Shown here: piece by piece, positions 34,592-44,561 of the stretch
Position numbering within the stretch: the stretch's first letter is position 1
Layout of the letters: the number at the start of each line of letters is the position of its first letter
From: J095 sp964517605
GTDB lineage: Bacteria > Chloroflexota > Anaerolineae > 4572-78 > J111
Length of the DNA: 64,000 nt
Reading direction: 5' to 3'
Assembly (NCBI GenBank): GCA_964517605.1
Contig: CAZFCE010000001.1
Span: forward strand, 62,001 to 126,000
The notes under the pieces: generated by a model
Told to the model about the DNA's origin: nothing
Database searches by the model: none
The model's input: the letters and a program-made list of their open reading frames with translations, nothing else
Program-made: the position numbers and the translations under genes

Positions 34592-36658
34592 ATAGCCGTT
34601 GGTTACTTTTTTTGTTGCGGGCGGCCTGGGTAAAGACCAGCTTGCCTCACGGTCTGACCCTTGCGTTGCCCGCCCGGTTGAATTCAACAGGGTGAATTGC
34701 CCCACCACCGCCTGCAATGTTTGGGCCATCTGGCTGAGCGCTTGCGCCGAGGCGGTTACTTCTTCAATCTGGGCGTTCATCTCTTCGGTGGCGGCGCTTA
34801 CTTCTTCGGTGGCGGCGCTGTTTTCTTCGCTAACGCTGGCAATCGATTCAATGGCCAGCCCTATCTCGCCGGAACTGGCCGCCATCTCCTCGGTGGAGGC
34901 AGTGTTCTCTTCCACAATCGCCGACACGGTTTCCATCGCGCTCACCATCTCCTCGGACGAGGCGCTCATTTGTTGGGCGGCGGCGGCAATGGCTTCGGCC
35001 TGACGGGTTACGGTTTCGGCGGTGCTCAGAATATCGGTCAGTGCCGTGCCGGCTTCATTGGCCCGTAGCACCCCCACCTCAACTTCTTTGGCCCCTTCAT
35101 CCATCGCCTGCACCGCCTCAGTCACGGTTTGCTGAATGCCCCGGATCAAGCCGCCAATTTCCTTGGTGGCGGTGGCCGATTTTTCGGCCAGTTTGCGCAC
35201 TTCGTCGGCCACCACGGCAAAGCCTTTGCCGTGTTCACCGGCGCGGGCGGCCTCAATGGCGGCGTTGAGGGCCAGCAGGTTGGTTTGGCTGGCAATGTCA
35301 TCAATGGTTTCCACAATAGCCCCAATCTGGTGGGAGCGCTGGCCCATTTCCCGCACTTTTTGGGCCGAGAGGCCGACTTTGGCTTTGATGGCGTGCATGC
35401 CCTGAATGGTTTGTTCGACGGTTTGGGTGCCGTTGCGGGCGGCTTTGGCGGCAGAGGCCGCGCCATCGGCCCCGGCCTGGGCATTAATGGCCACCTGGCG
35501 CACCGCACTGGATATTTCGGTGGTAATTCCAGCCGAGCGGCTCACGGCGGCGGCCTGTTCCTGCGCGCCGGAGGCCACGCCGTCAATGGCGCGGCTCACC
35601 TGTTCCACAATATCGGCGGATTTGGTAACGGCTTGCACTTGTTGGGCGGTGCCGGTGGCCACCTGTTGAATGGTCGCCGCTACCTGGCTGGCGGCGCTGC
35701 TGGCCTGTTCGGCGCTGGCCGAAAGCTGAACCGAGGCGGCCCCCAAATTATTGGCGTTGTCGGCCACCTGGCCTACCAACTGGCTAAGATTAACGGTCAT
35801 CTGGGCAAAATTAACGCCAACTCCCTGCAAGCGGGCAATCATGGCGTTGAAGGCCCGCGCCAGGTCGCCCATTTCGTCGCCGGAGGTGTAGGTTAAGGGT
35901 TGGGTTTGCACGCTGACGGTTTGGGTCAGGTCGCCATTGGCAATGGCCAGGGTATTTGCCTCCAGCGCGGCTAAATCTACCTGGGCAATTTGCTCGGCGG
36001 TGTGGGCCATCAATTTGGCGGCTTTGGCAATGGAGCGGGCCAGGAAAAAGCCCAGCCCCAGCCCAATCAACAAGGCCGCCACCATCAAACCGATGCCAAG
36101 TTGCAGCGCTTGCTGGGCGGCGGCCTGGGATGCGGCGGCGAAGTTATTTCCCAACTGCATATTGTAGGTCGTCCAATCGGCGGATAAGGTAAAGGCAGTA
36201 AGAAAATTAGCCCGGGTGTCCTCCATCATTTGCCGCGTCGCCTCAAGGTCTTTGTTCCGGGAAAGCTCAAGCAGTGCCGGGTTTTTTTGGATGTAGGCGT
36301 TCCACGCGGCTTTTACGTCTGCCAGATATTGGCCGTCTTTGGTATCAGAAATAACCGCTTCATAATCTTTAAAAAGCTGGTCAAGTTTGGCCTTGTTGGT
36401 TTCCAGGTCGGCTTCGCGGGCCTGCTTGGTCTGGTCGTCGGTAGCCAGAATGTGCCGGTACTCAACCCGGCGGTATTCGTTCATCACATTCTGCATATCT
36501 GAGATTGCTTGCAGGCTGGGTACGGTGTTAACGTCCAGATACTTTAAATTCTGGTTGGATTGATTAAGCTGCGCCAGCATAAAAATCCCCAGCCCGATCA
36601 TCATAACCAGCACAATTAAAAAAGCGCCGATGAGTTTGGTTTGCAAAGAAAGTTTCAT
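34577..36658 (-). CDS. Methyl-accepting chemotaxis protein, 4HB sensor
   Basis: A 693-residue receptor, the shortest of the set. TM1 at about 9-29, a four-helix-bundle sensor of about 155 residues typical of the 4HB_MCP family, TM2 at about 187-210 (GIGLMVAALLIGLGLGFFLA), a HAMP region, and the signalling domain with the conserved tip. Its signalling domain is clearly related to, but not identical with, the duplicated module upstream in the cluster. The 3' end is folded into a hairpin. It starts 28 bases after the next upstream receptor's stop. Confidence 0.94.
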   Translation of the reverse strand: MKLSLQTKLIGAFLIVLVMMIGLGIFMLAQLNQSNQNLKYLDVNTVPSLQAISDMQNVMNEYRRVEYRHILATDDQTKQAREADLETNKAKLDQLFKDYEAVISDTKDGQYLADVKAAWNAYIQKNPALLELSRNKDLEATRQMMEDTRANFLTAFTLSADWTTYNMQLGNNFAAASQAAAQQALQLGIGLMVAALLIGLGLGFFLARSIAKAAKLMAHTAEQIAQVDLAALEANTLAIANGDLTQTVSVQTQPLTYTSGDEMGDLARAFNAMIARLQGVGVNFAQMTVNLSQLVGQVADNANNLGAASVQLSASAEQASSAASQVAATIQQVATGTAQQVQAVTKSADIVEQVSRAIDGVASGAQEQAAAVSRSAGITTEISSAVRQVAINAQAGADGAASAAKAARNGTQTVEQTIQGMHAIKAKVGLSAQKVREMGQRSHQIGAIVETIDDIASQTNLLALNAAIEAARAGEHGKGFAVVADEVRKLAEKSATATKEIGGLIRGIQQTVTEAVQAMDEGAKEVEVGVLRANEAGTALTDILSTAETVTRQAEAIAAAAQQMSASSEEMVSAMETVSAIVEENTASTEEMAASSGEIGLAIESIASVSEENSAATEEVSAATEEMNAQIEEVTASAQALSQMAQTLQAVVGQFTLLNSTGRATQGSDREASWSLPRPPATKKVTNGYSRLR

Positions 36659-36686
36659 AGTGTGGGGTTCCTTTATTGGTTATTTA

Positions 36687-39600
36687 TTATTGGTTATGGT
36701 GCGTCAGCTTAAATTGCGCCACCAAAGCGGTGAGCGTGGCCGCCATCTCGTTGAGAGCCTGGGCCGAGGCGGTCACTTCTTCTACTTGCGCGTGCACTTC
36801 TTCGGCGCTGGCGCTTACCTCTTCGATGGCGGCGCTGTTTTCCTGGCTAATGCTCGACAGGTTTTCAATTACCCCGGATACTTCGGTGGCGCCGGCGGCC
36901 ATCTCCTCGGTAGAGGCGGTGTTTTCTTCGACCACCGCCGAAACCGTTTCCATCGCGCCCACCAACTCCGATGTGGCGGTGTTCATTTGCCCGGCGGCCA
37001 CGGTAATCTGGCCAACCTGCTGGTTAACCTGTTCGGCGGCTTGTAAAATGTGTTGCAACGCTTGCCCGGCTTCGTCGGTGCGGGTAACGCCGGTTTCAAC
37101 TTCGGCGGCGCTGGCGGCCATGGCCTGCACGGCTTCGGCTACGGTTTGCTGGATGCCCTTAATCAGCCCGCCGATTTCTTTGGTGGCGGTGGCCGATTTT
37201 TCGGCCAGTTTGCGCACTTCGTCGGCCACCACGGCAAAGCCTTTGCCGTGTTCGCCGGCGCGGGCCGCTTCGATGGCGGCGTTGAGGGCCAGCAGGTTGG
37301 TTTGGCTGGCAATGTCGTCAATGGTTTCTACAATGTCGCCAATTTGGCCGGAGCGATGGCCCATCTCCTGTACTTTTTGGGCCGACAGCCCTACCGTGGT
37401 TTTGATGGTTTGCATCCCGGCAATGGTGGCCTGGATGGTGGCCGCGCCGGTGCGGGCTACCTGGGCGGCCTGGGCGCTGCCGGCGGCGGCTACCTGGGCA
37501 TTGGCGGTTACTTGTTCAACCGCTTTGGTAATTTGCCCGGTAATGTTTACGGAGCGCGCCACGGCGGCGGCTTGTTCTTGTGCGCCACGGGCTACGCCAT
37601 CTATGGCTTGCGTTACCTGGGTCACGGTGTTAATGGCCCGGCTCATATCTTTGGTTTGATGGGCAATGCCGGTGGTAATTTCCTGAATGGCGATTGTTAC
37701 CTGCGCGGTGGCCTGCCCGGACTGGTCGGCGGCAGCGGATAGCTGGGCCGAAGCCGAGTTGACGTTGTTGGCCGTGGCCGTTACCTGGCCGGCCAACTGG
37801 CGTAAATTGGCCACCATCTGTTTAAAGGCGTTGCCCAGCAAGTCGGCGGATGATTGGGGCTGCACCTGAACGGTAAGATCGCCATTGGTAATGGCCTGGG
37901 CCGCGCCGGTCATTTCTTTTAGGTAGGCAATCAGGTTAGAAAAAGCGTGGCCGGTAGCGCCCAGTTCATCGCGGCGGGCGTTGATGGCGGCAATCTGGGC
38001 CAAATTCATGCCGGTCAGTTCAACATCGCCGGCGGCCAGGTGTTGCGCGGCGGCGGTAACGGTTTTGATGGGAGCGGCAAACCGGCTGGCGATAATCAGC
38101 GCGGCCAAAACTACCAGCCCAATCATAACTACCAGCACCCCCGTTGCCAGCGTGAGCATTTGGTAAGCCGGGGCAAAGGCTTCGGATTGGTCAATTTCGG
38201 CAATAATGGCCCACTGCGTGCCGTAAACATCCAGCGGGTCGTAGGCGGATAGCACCGGGGTGCCGGTGTAATCAATAATAAGTTGCTGGCCGCTGTTACC
38301 GGCCAGGGCTTCGCGGCTGGCCGCCGTGTCTACGCCGTTTTGTTCAACGGTGCCGGCAAACGAGGCCACCACGGAGTGATTTTGGGGATCAAGGAACGAG
38401 TCTGAGCGCATGAGCTTGTCCGGGCCAATCAGATAGGTTTCGCCGGATTGGCCCATGCCGCTACGCTCCTGCATAATGGAGTTGATGGCGCTCAGGGGCA
38501 GTTGCAACGCCACTATTATTTCTACTTTATCATTGTGGATAACCGGTTGGGCAATAAACGCAGACGGCTGGTTGTTGCTGGGGGCATACGGCGCAAAATC
38601 GGCAAAACCAAACTGCTTGTTTTGTATGATTTGGCTCACCAGCCGGCCCAGGCCGGAATCTTTATAAGGGCCGGTGAGCAGGTTGGTGTTGTAATCGGCT
38701 TCTTTTTGCACCGAATAAAAAACGTTGCCATCACTGGCAATCAGAAGCAAATCGGCGTAACCGTACAACTCTTTGTACTGGGTAAAAAAGTCCTTTTCGT
38801 GGTTTTGGGTGGACGGGGTGAGCACTTCGCTCAAGTTAATTTTTGAAATGATGGCCCAATTCAGCCCGGCCAGGTCTAAAGGTGAAAAGACCACCAGCAC
38901 CGAGTTGCCTTTACTATCAATAAATACATCCTGGCCGGTTTTACCGTCTAACGCCTGCTGCCAGTAATCCAGTTTGGCATTGGTCAGGTCGTAGCCAACC
39001 ACATAAGCGCCATCGCCCATGGTGAGCATATCGCTGCGAAAAGTTTGCCGACCATCGGTTTCTTTGGCAATCAGGTAGGTTTCGCCGGATTGGCCCATCC
39101 CGGAACGCTGCTGAACAATGGTATTGAGTTGAGCCGGCGCAATCTGATAAACCAGCAGGCCGATGTTTTGCGGGCCGTCGTACACTGGCGTGCCAATGAA
39201 TAACGCCATTTTGTTATCAACCCGCATCATATCAGTGGTGTAGGTTTTGCCCAGCGGGGCATCCTTGAGCGCCTGATACATTTGCCCCAGGTAGTTGTTT
39301 TGGTAGGCAGCATCGGTTAGATTTTGGCCAAAAAAATCGCCTTTGTGAACGCTGTAAACCACGTTCCCCTGCGAATCAATCAGGTAAGCATCGGTATAGT
39401 GGTGAATATTGGTGTAAAACGGAAAAAAGGCGTGCTGCTCGGTTTGGGCGGCGCTGTAGGCGCTGCCATCGCCGGCATCGTTCAGCTCGCCTTTGCCGCC
39501 GTATAGCTCCGTTACTTTTTGCGCCCCCAGTTTATCAAACCCGGTGGTAAGGCCCTTTAACCCGGCTACCACGCCGGGGTCGCTCGATACATCCAGCACA

Positions 39601-39941
39601 TCCTCTTCCCAACTCTTGAACAGCCGGGCAATTTCGTTTTTATGGATGGCCTGGATGGTGGATAGGCATTTTAACGTTTCTTGCCGCAACGATGACACGG
39701 TTTGAACCAACACCGCTATATCGCCGGTGCGTTCGGTAAAATATTTTTGAATTTGCCCTTTTTTAATTTGCTGGGCTACTCCCAATTTGGCGTAAGCCTC
39801 GGTTTGTAACGCGTTGCTGGCGCGGTAGTACAATAACCCCCCCACTACCAAAATGGGAATGATTGCCAAAGCCAGGAAAAACAGTAAAAGTTGGCCCTTA
39901 ATCGAGTGCATAAACTTTATGTTTTGAGATTGCGCAGTCAT
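36687..39941 (-). CDS. Methyl-accepting chemotaxis protein with tandem Cache sensors
   Basis: A 1084-residue receptor with an extracytoplasmic part of about 580 residues between TM1 (about 18-40) and TM2 (about 620-645). The sensor is internally duplicated: RSGMGQSGETYLI appears twice (about 280-300 and 490-510), each time followed by an FRSD or MRSD segment and a PLDxxGxxWAIIxxI ending, so it is two dCache-type units in series. HAMP and signalling domains follow. Cache domains typically bind small carboxylates or amino acids directly. As the most 5' gene of the minus-strand receptor run, it probably carries the main promoter. Confidence 0.94.
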   Translation of the reverse strand: MTAQSQNIKFMHSIKGQLLLFFLALAIIPILVVGGLLYYRASNALQTEAYAKLGVAQQIKKGQIQKYFTERTGDIAVLVQTVSSLRQETLKCLSTIQAIHKNEIARLFKSWEEDVLDVSSDPGVVAGLKGLTTGFDKLGAQKVTELYGGKGELNDAGDGSAYSAAQTEQHAFFPFYTNIHHYTDAYLIDSQGNVVYSVHKGDFFGQNLTDAAYQNNYLGQMYQALKDAPLGKTYTTDMMRVDNKMALFIGTPVYDGPQNIGLLVYQIAPAQLNTIVQQRSGMGQSGETYLIAKETDGRQTFRSDMLTMGDGAYVVGYDLTNAKLDYWQQALDGKTGQDVFIDSKGNSVLVVFSPLDLAGLNWAIISKINLSEVLTPSTQNHEKDFFTQYKELYGYADLLLIASDGNVFYSVQKEADYNTNLLTGPYKDSGLGRLVSQIIQNKQFGFADFAPYAPSNNQPSAFIAQPVIHNDKVEIIVALQLPLSAINSIMQERSGMGQSGETYLIGPDKLMRSDSFLDPQNHSVVASFAGTVEQNGVDTAASREALAGNSGQQLIIDYTGTPVLSAYDPLDVYGTQWAIIAEIDQSEAFAPAYQMLTLATGVLVVMIGLVVLAALIIASRFAAPIKTVTAAAQHLAAGDVELTGMNLAQIAAINARRDELGATGHAFSNLIAYLKEMTGAAQAITNGDLTVQVQPQSSADLLGNAFKQMVANLRQLAGQVTATANNVNSASAQLSAAADQSGQATAQVTIAIQEITTGIAHQTKDMSRAINTVTQVTQAIDGVARGAQEQAAAVARSVNITGQITKAVEQVTANAQVAAAGSAQAAQVARTGAATIQATIAGMQTIKTTVGLSAQKVQEMGHRSGQIGDIVETIDDIASQTNLLALNAAIEAARAGEHGKGFAVVADEVRKLAEKSATATKEIGGLIKGIQQTVAEAVQAMAASAAEVETGVTRTDEAGQALQHILQAAEQVNQQVGQITVAAGQMNTATSELVGAMETVSAVVEENTASTEEMAAGATEVSGVIENLSSISQENSAAIEEVSASAEEVHAQVEEVTASAQALNEMAATLTALVAQFKLTHHNQ

Positions 39942-40208
39942 TTTGCCCTCCGTAACCTCCGCGTATCTGGTTGCCGGGACTGAAATTGAGGGGTGGCGGC
40001 CAGTTTTTGGTTAATCTGCCGATTGGCGCAACAAAAAACACGCTCAAGGCGTGTATTTATTATCGGATGTTGAAAGGGGCTTCTAAAGCAAAAAATGTAT
40101 GATCTGGGTAAAAAAAACGTAAAGAAGGCGTAAAGAAAAAGCATCAACTGCCAAAAAAGCCCGGAAAAGTTGGAGCTTAAGGAAAATATCGCCTGTTTGC
40201 AGCGATTG
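39942..40208. other. Divergent intergenic region between receptors and second hybrid kinase
   Basis: No gene is supported. A 6-bp stem, ACACGC/GCGTGT (40038-40054), flanked by A and T tracts, is the only clear structure. The stretch should hold the receptor cluster's promoter, which I could not locate with confidence, and the kinase promoter at 40209. Confidence 0.5.
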
Positions 40209-40217
40209 TGTTATCAT
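40209..40217 (+). promoter_or_regulatory. Candidate extended -10 promoter for the hybrid kinase
   Basis: TGTTATCAT (40209-40217) is an extended -10 with no good -35 partner. A start near 40224 would give a leader of about 244 bases containing the hairpins at 40307-40401. Confidence 0.4.
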
Positions 40218-40306
40218 GAAGCCACTCAGTTACCACCCAAAGGGGTACAGACTTGCCATCCATCGCCGATAATAGATAGAAAGTAGCCGTAAGTTGTTGG
40301 CCAAAG

Positions 40307-40401
40307 CTACCGGCAGCCGGTAGGATTGCCCCATTAGCCGGTGACAAAATTTTAACCGGCCAGGAAACCCGTTGCTACGCTCCGGGTAACTGCTCCTGGC
40401 C
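40307..40401 (+). promoter_or_regulatory. Structured 5' leader with mutually exclusive hairpins
   Basis: Hairpin A is CTACCGG (40307-40313)/CCGGTAG (40317-40323). Hairpin C joins GGCCAGGA (40358-40365) to TCCTGGCC (40394-40401) and stacks ACCCG (40367-40371) on CGGGT (40383-40387). Hairpin B would pair GCCGGT (40337-40342) with ACCGGC (40355-40360), which shares three bases with C, so B and C cannot form together. The leader lies before a kinase start with no clear ribosome-binding site. It matches no riboswitch class I can confirm. Confidence 0.45.
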
Positions 40402-40467
40402 TTTGTATTCAAGGTTGTGGCCGGTGTTGAGCGGCAGCCTGTCTTCAATCGGCCTTGATACCCGTTA

Positions 40468-43400
40468 ATGCCAAGTTTAAAAAATTTCGCTTTCCAAATG
40501 GCCGGCCTGTCCTGGCCCAAAATTAATGATAATGGCGACCTGTTTTTAATGGCGGCCCTGTTTTTGGCTGTGGTGTTTTTGCTGGTGTTAATCAGCCGGA
40601 TTGTTGTTCAGGCGGTTATCCGCCGGCAGATTGAACAGGAGGTAGCCGAGCGCAAACAGGCCGAAGAGGGGTTGCGCCAAAAAGAGGCGCTCTTTCGGCT
40701 GCTGGCCGATAACGCCACCGACGTAATCTGGACGCTGGGCCACCGGCGGGAATTTACCTACGTTAGCCCTTCGGTCGAACGGTTACGAGGGTTTACGCCC
40801 GATGAGGCCATGCGGCAATCCCTGGCCGAAACTTTTATGCCTATGTCGCTGCGCGTTATCGAACCGGCGTTGCAACGCATCTACGAGGCCGAAGAAGCGG
40901 GCGTTCAATATCCCTACACCGATCGTTATGAGTTGCAACAACCCTGCAAAACCGGGGCGATTGTGTGGGCCGAGTTGATCATCAACGTCATGCATGATGA
41001 CAACGGCAAGTTCATGGGGGTTTTGGGGGTTACACGCGATATTACCGACCAGAAACGGGCCGAACAGAATATCCACAGAACCAACTTTGAGTTGCAGCAG
41101 CGGGTTGAAGAGCTGGCGCGGCTCAACGACATTACCCAAACGCTGGTTTCTAACCTGGATTTTGAAACCGCGCTCAACACCATTACCCGTGAATTATGCC
41201 TGCTTTTTAATGCCGATACCTGCGGCGTAGTTATGCTCAACGCCGGGCGCACCCATTACACAGTGGTGGCAGAATATACTCAAACCAACACGCCCAGCAC
41301 GGTGGGCATGGTTTTTGCGCTTCAGGATAACCCGCTCTCGGCCCGGATTATTGCCACCAAAAAACCGGCGCTGTTTACCGCCAAAGATATTACCCCAATT
41401 GATACCGGCCGCGAAGATGTGCTGAACCAGCGCCGGGTGCAATGTATGCTGGTGGTGCCGTTGCTGGCGCGGGCCGAGGTGATTGGCACCATCGGGATAG
41501 ATACCACCACGCCGGGCCGGGTTTTTTCTCCCCAGGAAGTTGAACTGGCGCAAACCGTAGCCGGCCAACTGGCGGGGGTTATTGCTAATGCCCGGCTGTT
41601 TCAGCAAGAACGGCGCCAGCGCCAAATGGCCGAAAGTTTGCAAGAAGTGGCTACCGTATTAAACAGCAGCCTGGATTTGCCAACGGTGCTCCAAAAAATT
41701 ATGCAACAATTTGGCCGGGTAATTAACCACGATGGCGTGGCCATTTTTTTGCTGGTTGATGATGATTTGGTGCTGACTGCCAGCGAAAAGGTGAGCGATA
41801 TTTACCTGGGCATCCGCATCCCCGTAACCAGCAATAGCCCCGGCGCGCAGGTTTTTCGCACCAACCGGTCAATGCTTATTGATGATGTGCGGGTTCACCC
41901 GGATTGGGAAGTGTGGGCGGATAACCCCAACCCGCCGGTTTTGTGCTGGATGGGCGCGCCGCTATCGGTAGAAGACAAGGTGATTGGCACCCTCAACGCT
42001 GATAGTTTTACCCCGTTTGCCTATTCTAAAGACGACCAGCGGGCGCTGGAAACCTTTGCCAACCATGCCGCCACCGCCATTAGAAACGCCCAGCAAGTAA
42101 AACTCATCGAAGATACCCTGTTTGAAACGCAACTGTTGTACCGGGTGGGCAGTATTTTGGCCAAAACGCCCGATATTCAGCGGGGAATTGAAAAGGCGTT
42201 AGGCGAATTTTTGCATGTGCTATCCGTTGACCAGGGCGGGATTGCCCTGTTTGAGCCGGGCCAGTCCAGTGGCCGCCTGTTTGCCCTTTACCGGCATGGC
42301 CGGCCCCAACCCATAGGCGACCCCATCAACCTCAATTCAGTCGGACATCGCCACGTTATTGAAACCGGGCAGCCGCTGGCTATTTACGATGCCCTGAACG
42401 ACCCCCGGTTGCAGGAAACCCGCGATCTCACTGCCAACCATCAGATAAAATCAATGTTGTTCATCCCATTAATATCGCGGGGGCAGGTAATTGGGGTGAT
42501 GGGCGCCGACGCCACGGCTAATTACCGGGTTTTTACCGAACACGAAAAAGGGTTGGCCCAGGCCGTGGCCGACCAGATTGCCACCACCATTGAAAACGCC
42601 CGCCTGTTTGAACAGGAACAAGAGCAGCGGCGGATGGCCGAAAGTTTGCGCCAGGTAGCCACCTCGCTCACCAGCAGCCTTGACCTGCGCGTTGTATTGC
42701 AAAAAATTTTAGAACAATTAGCCTATGTTGTTCGGTACGATGGTGCCGGAATTTTGCTACAACAAGGCGGCCAACTGGTGCTCTCGGCGGGCACCGATCA
42801 CGCTGGAGATTTTATCGGTACGGCCATTTCTATGGATACCGATGACCCGGCGGTGCGGGTAGTAAAAAGTAAGACAGCTATGTTCATTCCGGATGTGCAT
42901 CGGGACCCCGCCTGGAAAATTTGGCCCGGCGGCGAATCAATCCGGGGTTGGATGGGGTCGCCGTTAATTACCGGCCAGGGCGTAATTGGAACGCTCACGG
43001 TTGATAGCGAGCGGGTAGGCGCTTATAACGAAAAGAGCGTGCAATTGTTGCAAACCTTTGCCAACCAGGCGGCCGTCGCCATAGAAAACGCCAATTTGTT
43101 TGCCCAACTCCAGGCCGCCAAAGAAGCCGCCGAAGCCGCCAGCCACGCCAAAAGCTTTTTTTTGGCCAGCGTCAGCCACGAGGTGCGCACGCCGCTCAAC
43201 GGCATTTTGGGCTTTGCTCAAATCCTCAAAATGGATCCCATCATTACCGCCCGCCAGCGCGAGGGCCTGGATGTTATTGAGCAAAGCGGCCACCACCTGC
43301 TCACCCTCATCAACGATATTCTCGACCTGGCCAAAATAGAGGCGGGCCGGCTGGATTTGCATTACGCCAACTTTAACCTGATTAAATTTCTCAATGGCGT

Positions 43401-44544
43401 TTGCAAAATTATTCAGATTAGAACCGAATTCAAAAGCATCTACTTTCAATGTATCCCCAATATTCTGGATAATACCGCCGGCATGCCGCACGATTTGCCG
43501 CAGGTTGTCCACGGCGATGAAATCCGGCTGCGGCAGGTGTTGATCAATATTTTGGGCAATGCCGTAAAATTTACCGATATCGGGGGCGTGATTTTTAGGG
43601 TAAACCGGCTTGATGCCGGACTGAACCCGGCGGAATGTGCGTTGCGCTTTGAAATAGAAGATACCGGCAGCGGTATTGCCGCCGAAGACCAGGACGCCAT
43701 TTTTGAGCCGTTTCAACAGGTTGGCCACGAAGCGCGAAAAAGCGAAGGTACCGGCCTGGGGTTGAATATCTGTTTTAACCTGGTGCAGTTGATGGGCGGC
43801 CAGTTGCAGGTAAACAGCACGGTGGGCGTGGGCAGCCGCTTTTGGTTTGACCTGCCCCTGCCCGAAGTTGTGGATACAGCGGCGTTGTTGGCCCCGCCCG
43901 AAGCGTTGCCCATTGTGGGCATTAAAGGCCGCGCCCCCAAAATTTTACTGGTGGCCAAAACGTATGAAAACCGAAAAGTGCTGGTGGGGCTGCTCTCGCC
44001 GCTGGGCTGCGAAATCATTGAAACCACCGATGGCGTGGCCGGATTAACCCAGGCCATTCAGCATGTGCCCGATGCCATCATTACCGATGTTAGCCTGCCC
44101 AAAATGTCGGGGTTGGAGATGGTGGCCAGCCTGCGCCAGCATCCGTTGCTAAAAGATGTGGTGATTATAGCCACTTCCAGCAGTCTGCAATCAACCGACC
44201 CTCAGCAAAGTTTGGCGGCAGGCTGCGACACGTTTATCCCAAAACCCATAAAAGCCGACCAGTTATACGCCGAGCTGCAAAAACTTTTGGGCTTGGAATG
44301 GATTTACGCCGATGCCGGTGCCCAAAACCCGTCGTCCACCCCGCCCGCGCTGATTCCACCGGAACCGCCCGCGTTGTCCAAACTGATTGATTTGGCCCGG
44401 ATTGGCGATGTTCGCCAAATTCGGCGTTATGTTGCAGACTTGGAACAGCGAGATGCCCGCCTGAAACCCTTTACCGACCAGGTGAATGTGCTGGCTAAAG
44501 GCTTTCAACTGGAACGGCTTCGCTCTTTTTTGGCATCATTTTAA
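40468..44544 (+). CDS. Hybrid histidine kinase (TM-PAS-multiple GAF-HK-REC)
   Basis: A 1358-residue kinase. One membrane segment (about 25-50), a PAS domain with PAC (about 70-195), then four GAF-like domains in series (about 215-380, 400-550, 570-720, 740-880), a HisKA with H904 in SVSHEVRTPLNGILGF, an HATPase (VLINILGNAVKF, DTGSGI, EGTGLGLNI), a receiver with D1207 in AIITDVSLPKMSG and a helical C-terminal tail. The repeated link motif RRMAESLRQVATSLTSSLDL appears twice, so the GAF units arose by internal duplication. The start ATG at 40468 has no clear Shine-Dalgarno, so it could be a few codons later. The REC-kinase follows 17 bases on and is likely co-transcribed. Confidence 0.92.
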   Translation: MPSLKNFAFQMAGLSWPKINDNGDLFLMAALFLAVVFLLVLISRIVVQAVIRRQIEQEVAERKQAEEGLRQKEALFRLLADNATDVIWTLGHRREFTYVSPSVERLRGFTPDEAMRQSLAETFMPMSLRVIEPALQRIYEAEEAGVQYPYTDRYELQQPCKTGAIVWAELIINVMHDDNGKFMGVLGVTRDITDQKRAEQNIHRTNFELQQRVEELARLNDITQTLVSNLDFETALNTITRELCLLFNADTCGVVMLNAGRTHYTVVAEYTQTNTPSTVGMVFALQDNPLSARIIATKKPALFTAKDITPIDTGREDVLNQRRVQCMLVVPLLARAEVIGTIGIDTTTPGRVFSPQEVELAQTVAGQLAGVIANARLFQQERRQRQMAESLQEVATVLNSSLDLPTVLQKIMQQFGRVINHDGVAIFLLVDDDLVLTASEKVSDIYLGIRIPVTSNSPGAQVFRTNRSMLIDDVRVHPDWEVWADNPNPPVLCWMGAPLSVEDKVIGTLNADSFTPFAYSKDDQRALETFANHAATAIRNAQQVKLIEDTLFETQLLYRVGSILAKTPDIQRGIEKALGEFLHVLSVDQGGIALFEPGQSSGRLFALYRHGRPQPIGDPINLNSVGHRHVIETGQPLAIYDALNDPRLQETRDLTANHQIKSMLFIPLISRGQVIGVMGADATANYRVFTEHEKGLAQAVADQIATTIENARLFEQEQEQRRMAESLRQVATSLTSSLDLRVVLQKILEQLAYVVRYDGAGILLQQGGQLVLSAGTDHAGDFIGTAISMDTDDPAVRVVKSKTAMFIPDVHRDPAWKIWPGGESIRGWMGSPLITGQGVIGTLTVDSERVGAYNEKSVQLLQTFANQAAVAIENANLFAQLQAAKEAAEAASHAKSFFLASVSHEVRTPLNGILGFAQILKMDPIITARQREGLDVIEQSGHHLLTLINDILDLAKIEAGRLDLHYANFNLIKFLNGVCKIIQIRTEFKSIYFQCIPNILDNTAGMPHDLPQVVHGDEIRLRQVLINILGNAVKFTDIGGVIFRVNRLDAGLNPAECALRFEIEDTGSGIAAEDQDAIFEPFQQVGHEARKSEGTGLGLNICFNLVQLMGGQLQVNSTVGVGSRFWFDLPLPEVVDTAALLAPPEALPIVGIKGRAPKILLVAKTYENRKVLVGLLSPLGCEIIETTDGVAGLTQAIQHVPDAIITDVSLPKMSGLEMVASLRQHPLLKDVVIIATSSSLQSTDPQQSLAAGCDTFIPKPIKADQLYAELQKLLGLEWIYADAGAQNPSSTPPALIPPEPPALSKLIDLARIGDVRQIRRYVADLEQRDARLKPFTDQVNVLAKGFQLERLRSFLASF

Positions 44545-44561
44545 TAGTTTGAGGTTAGTTT

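Noticed and set aside
40207..40467. Cyclic di-GMP-I riboswitch in the kinase leader
   Set aside because: A short GCCAAAGC-like stretch and a following hairpin resemble part of the motif, but the first stem with its GNRA loop and the ligand-binding pairs cannot be found.
40230..40520. Small minus-strand gene across the kinase leader
   Set aside because: It coincides with the hairpin-forming leader, its composition is not protein-like and it overlaps the kinase start.
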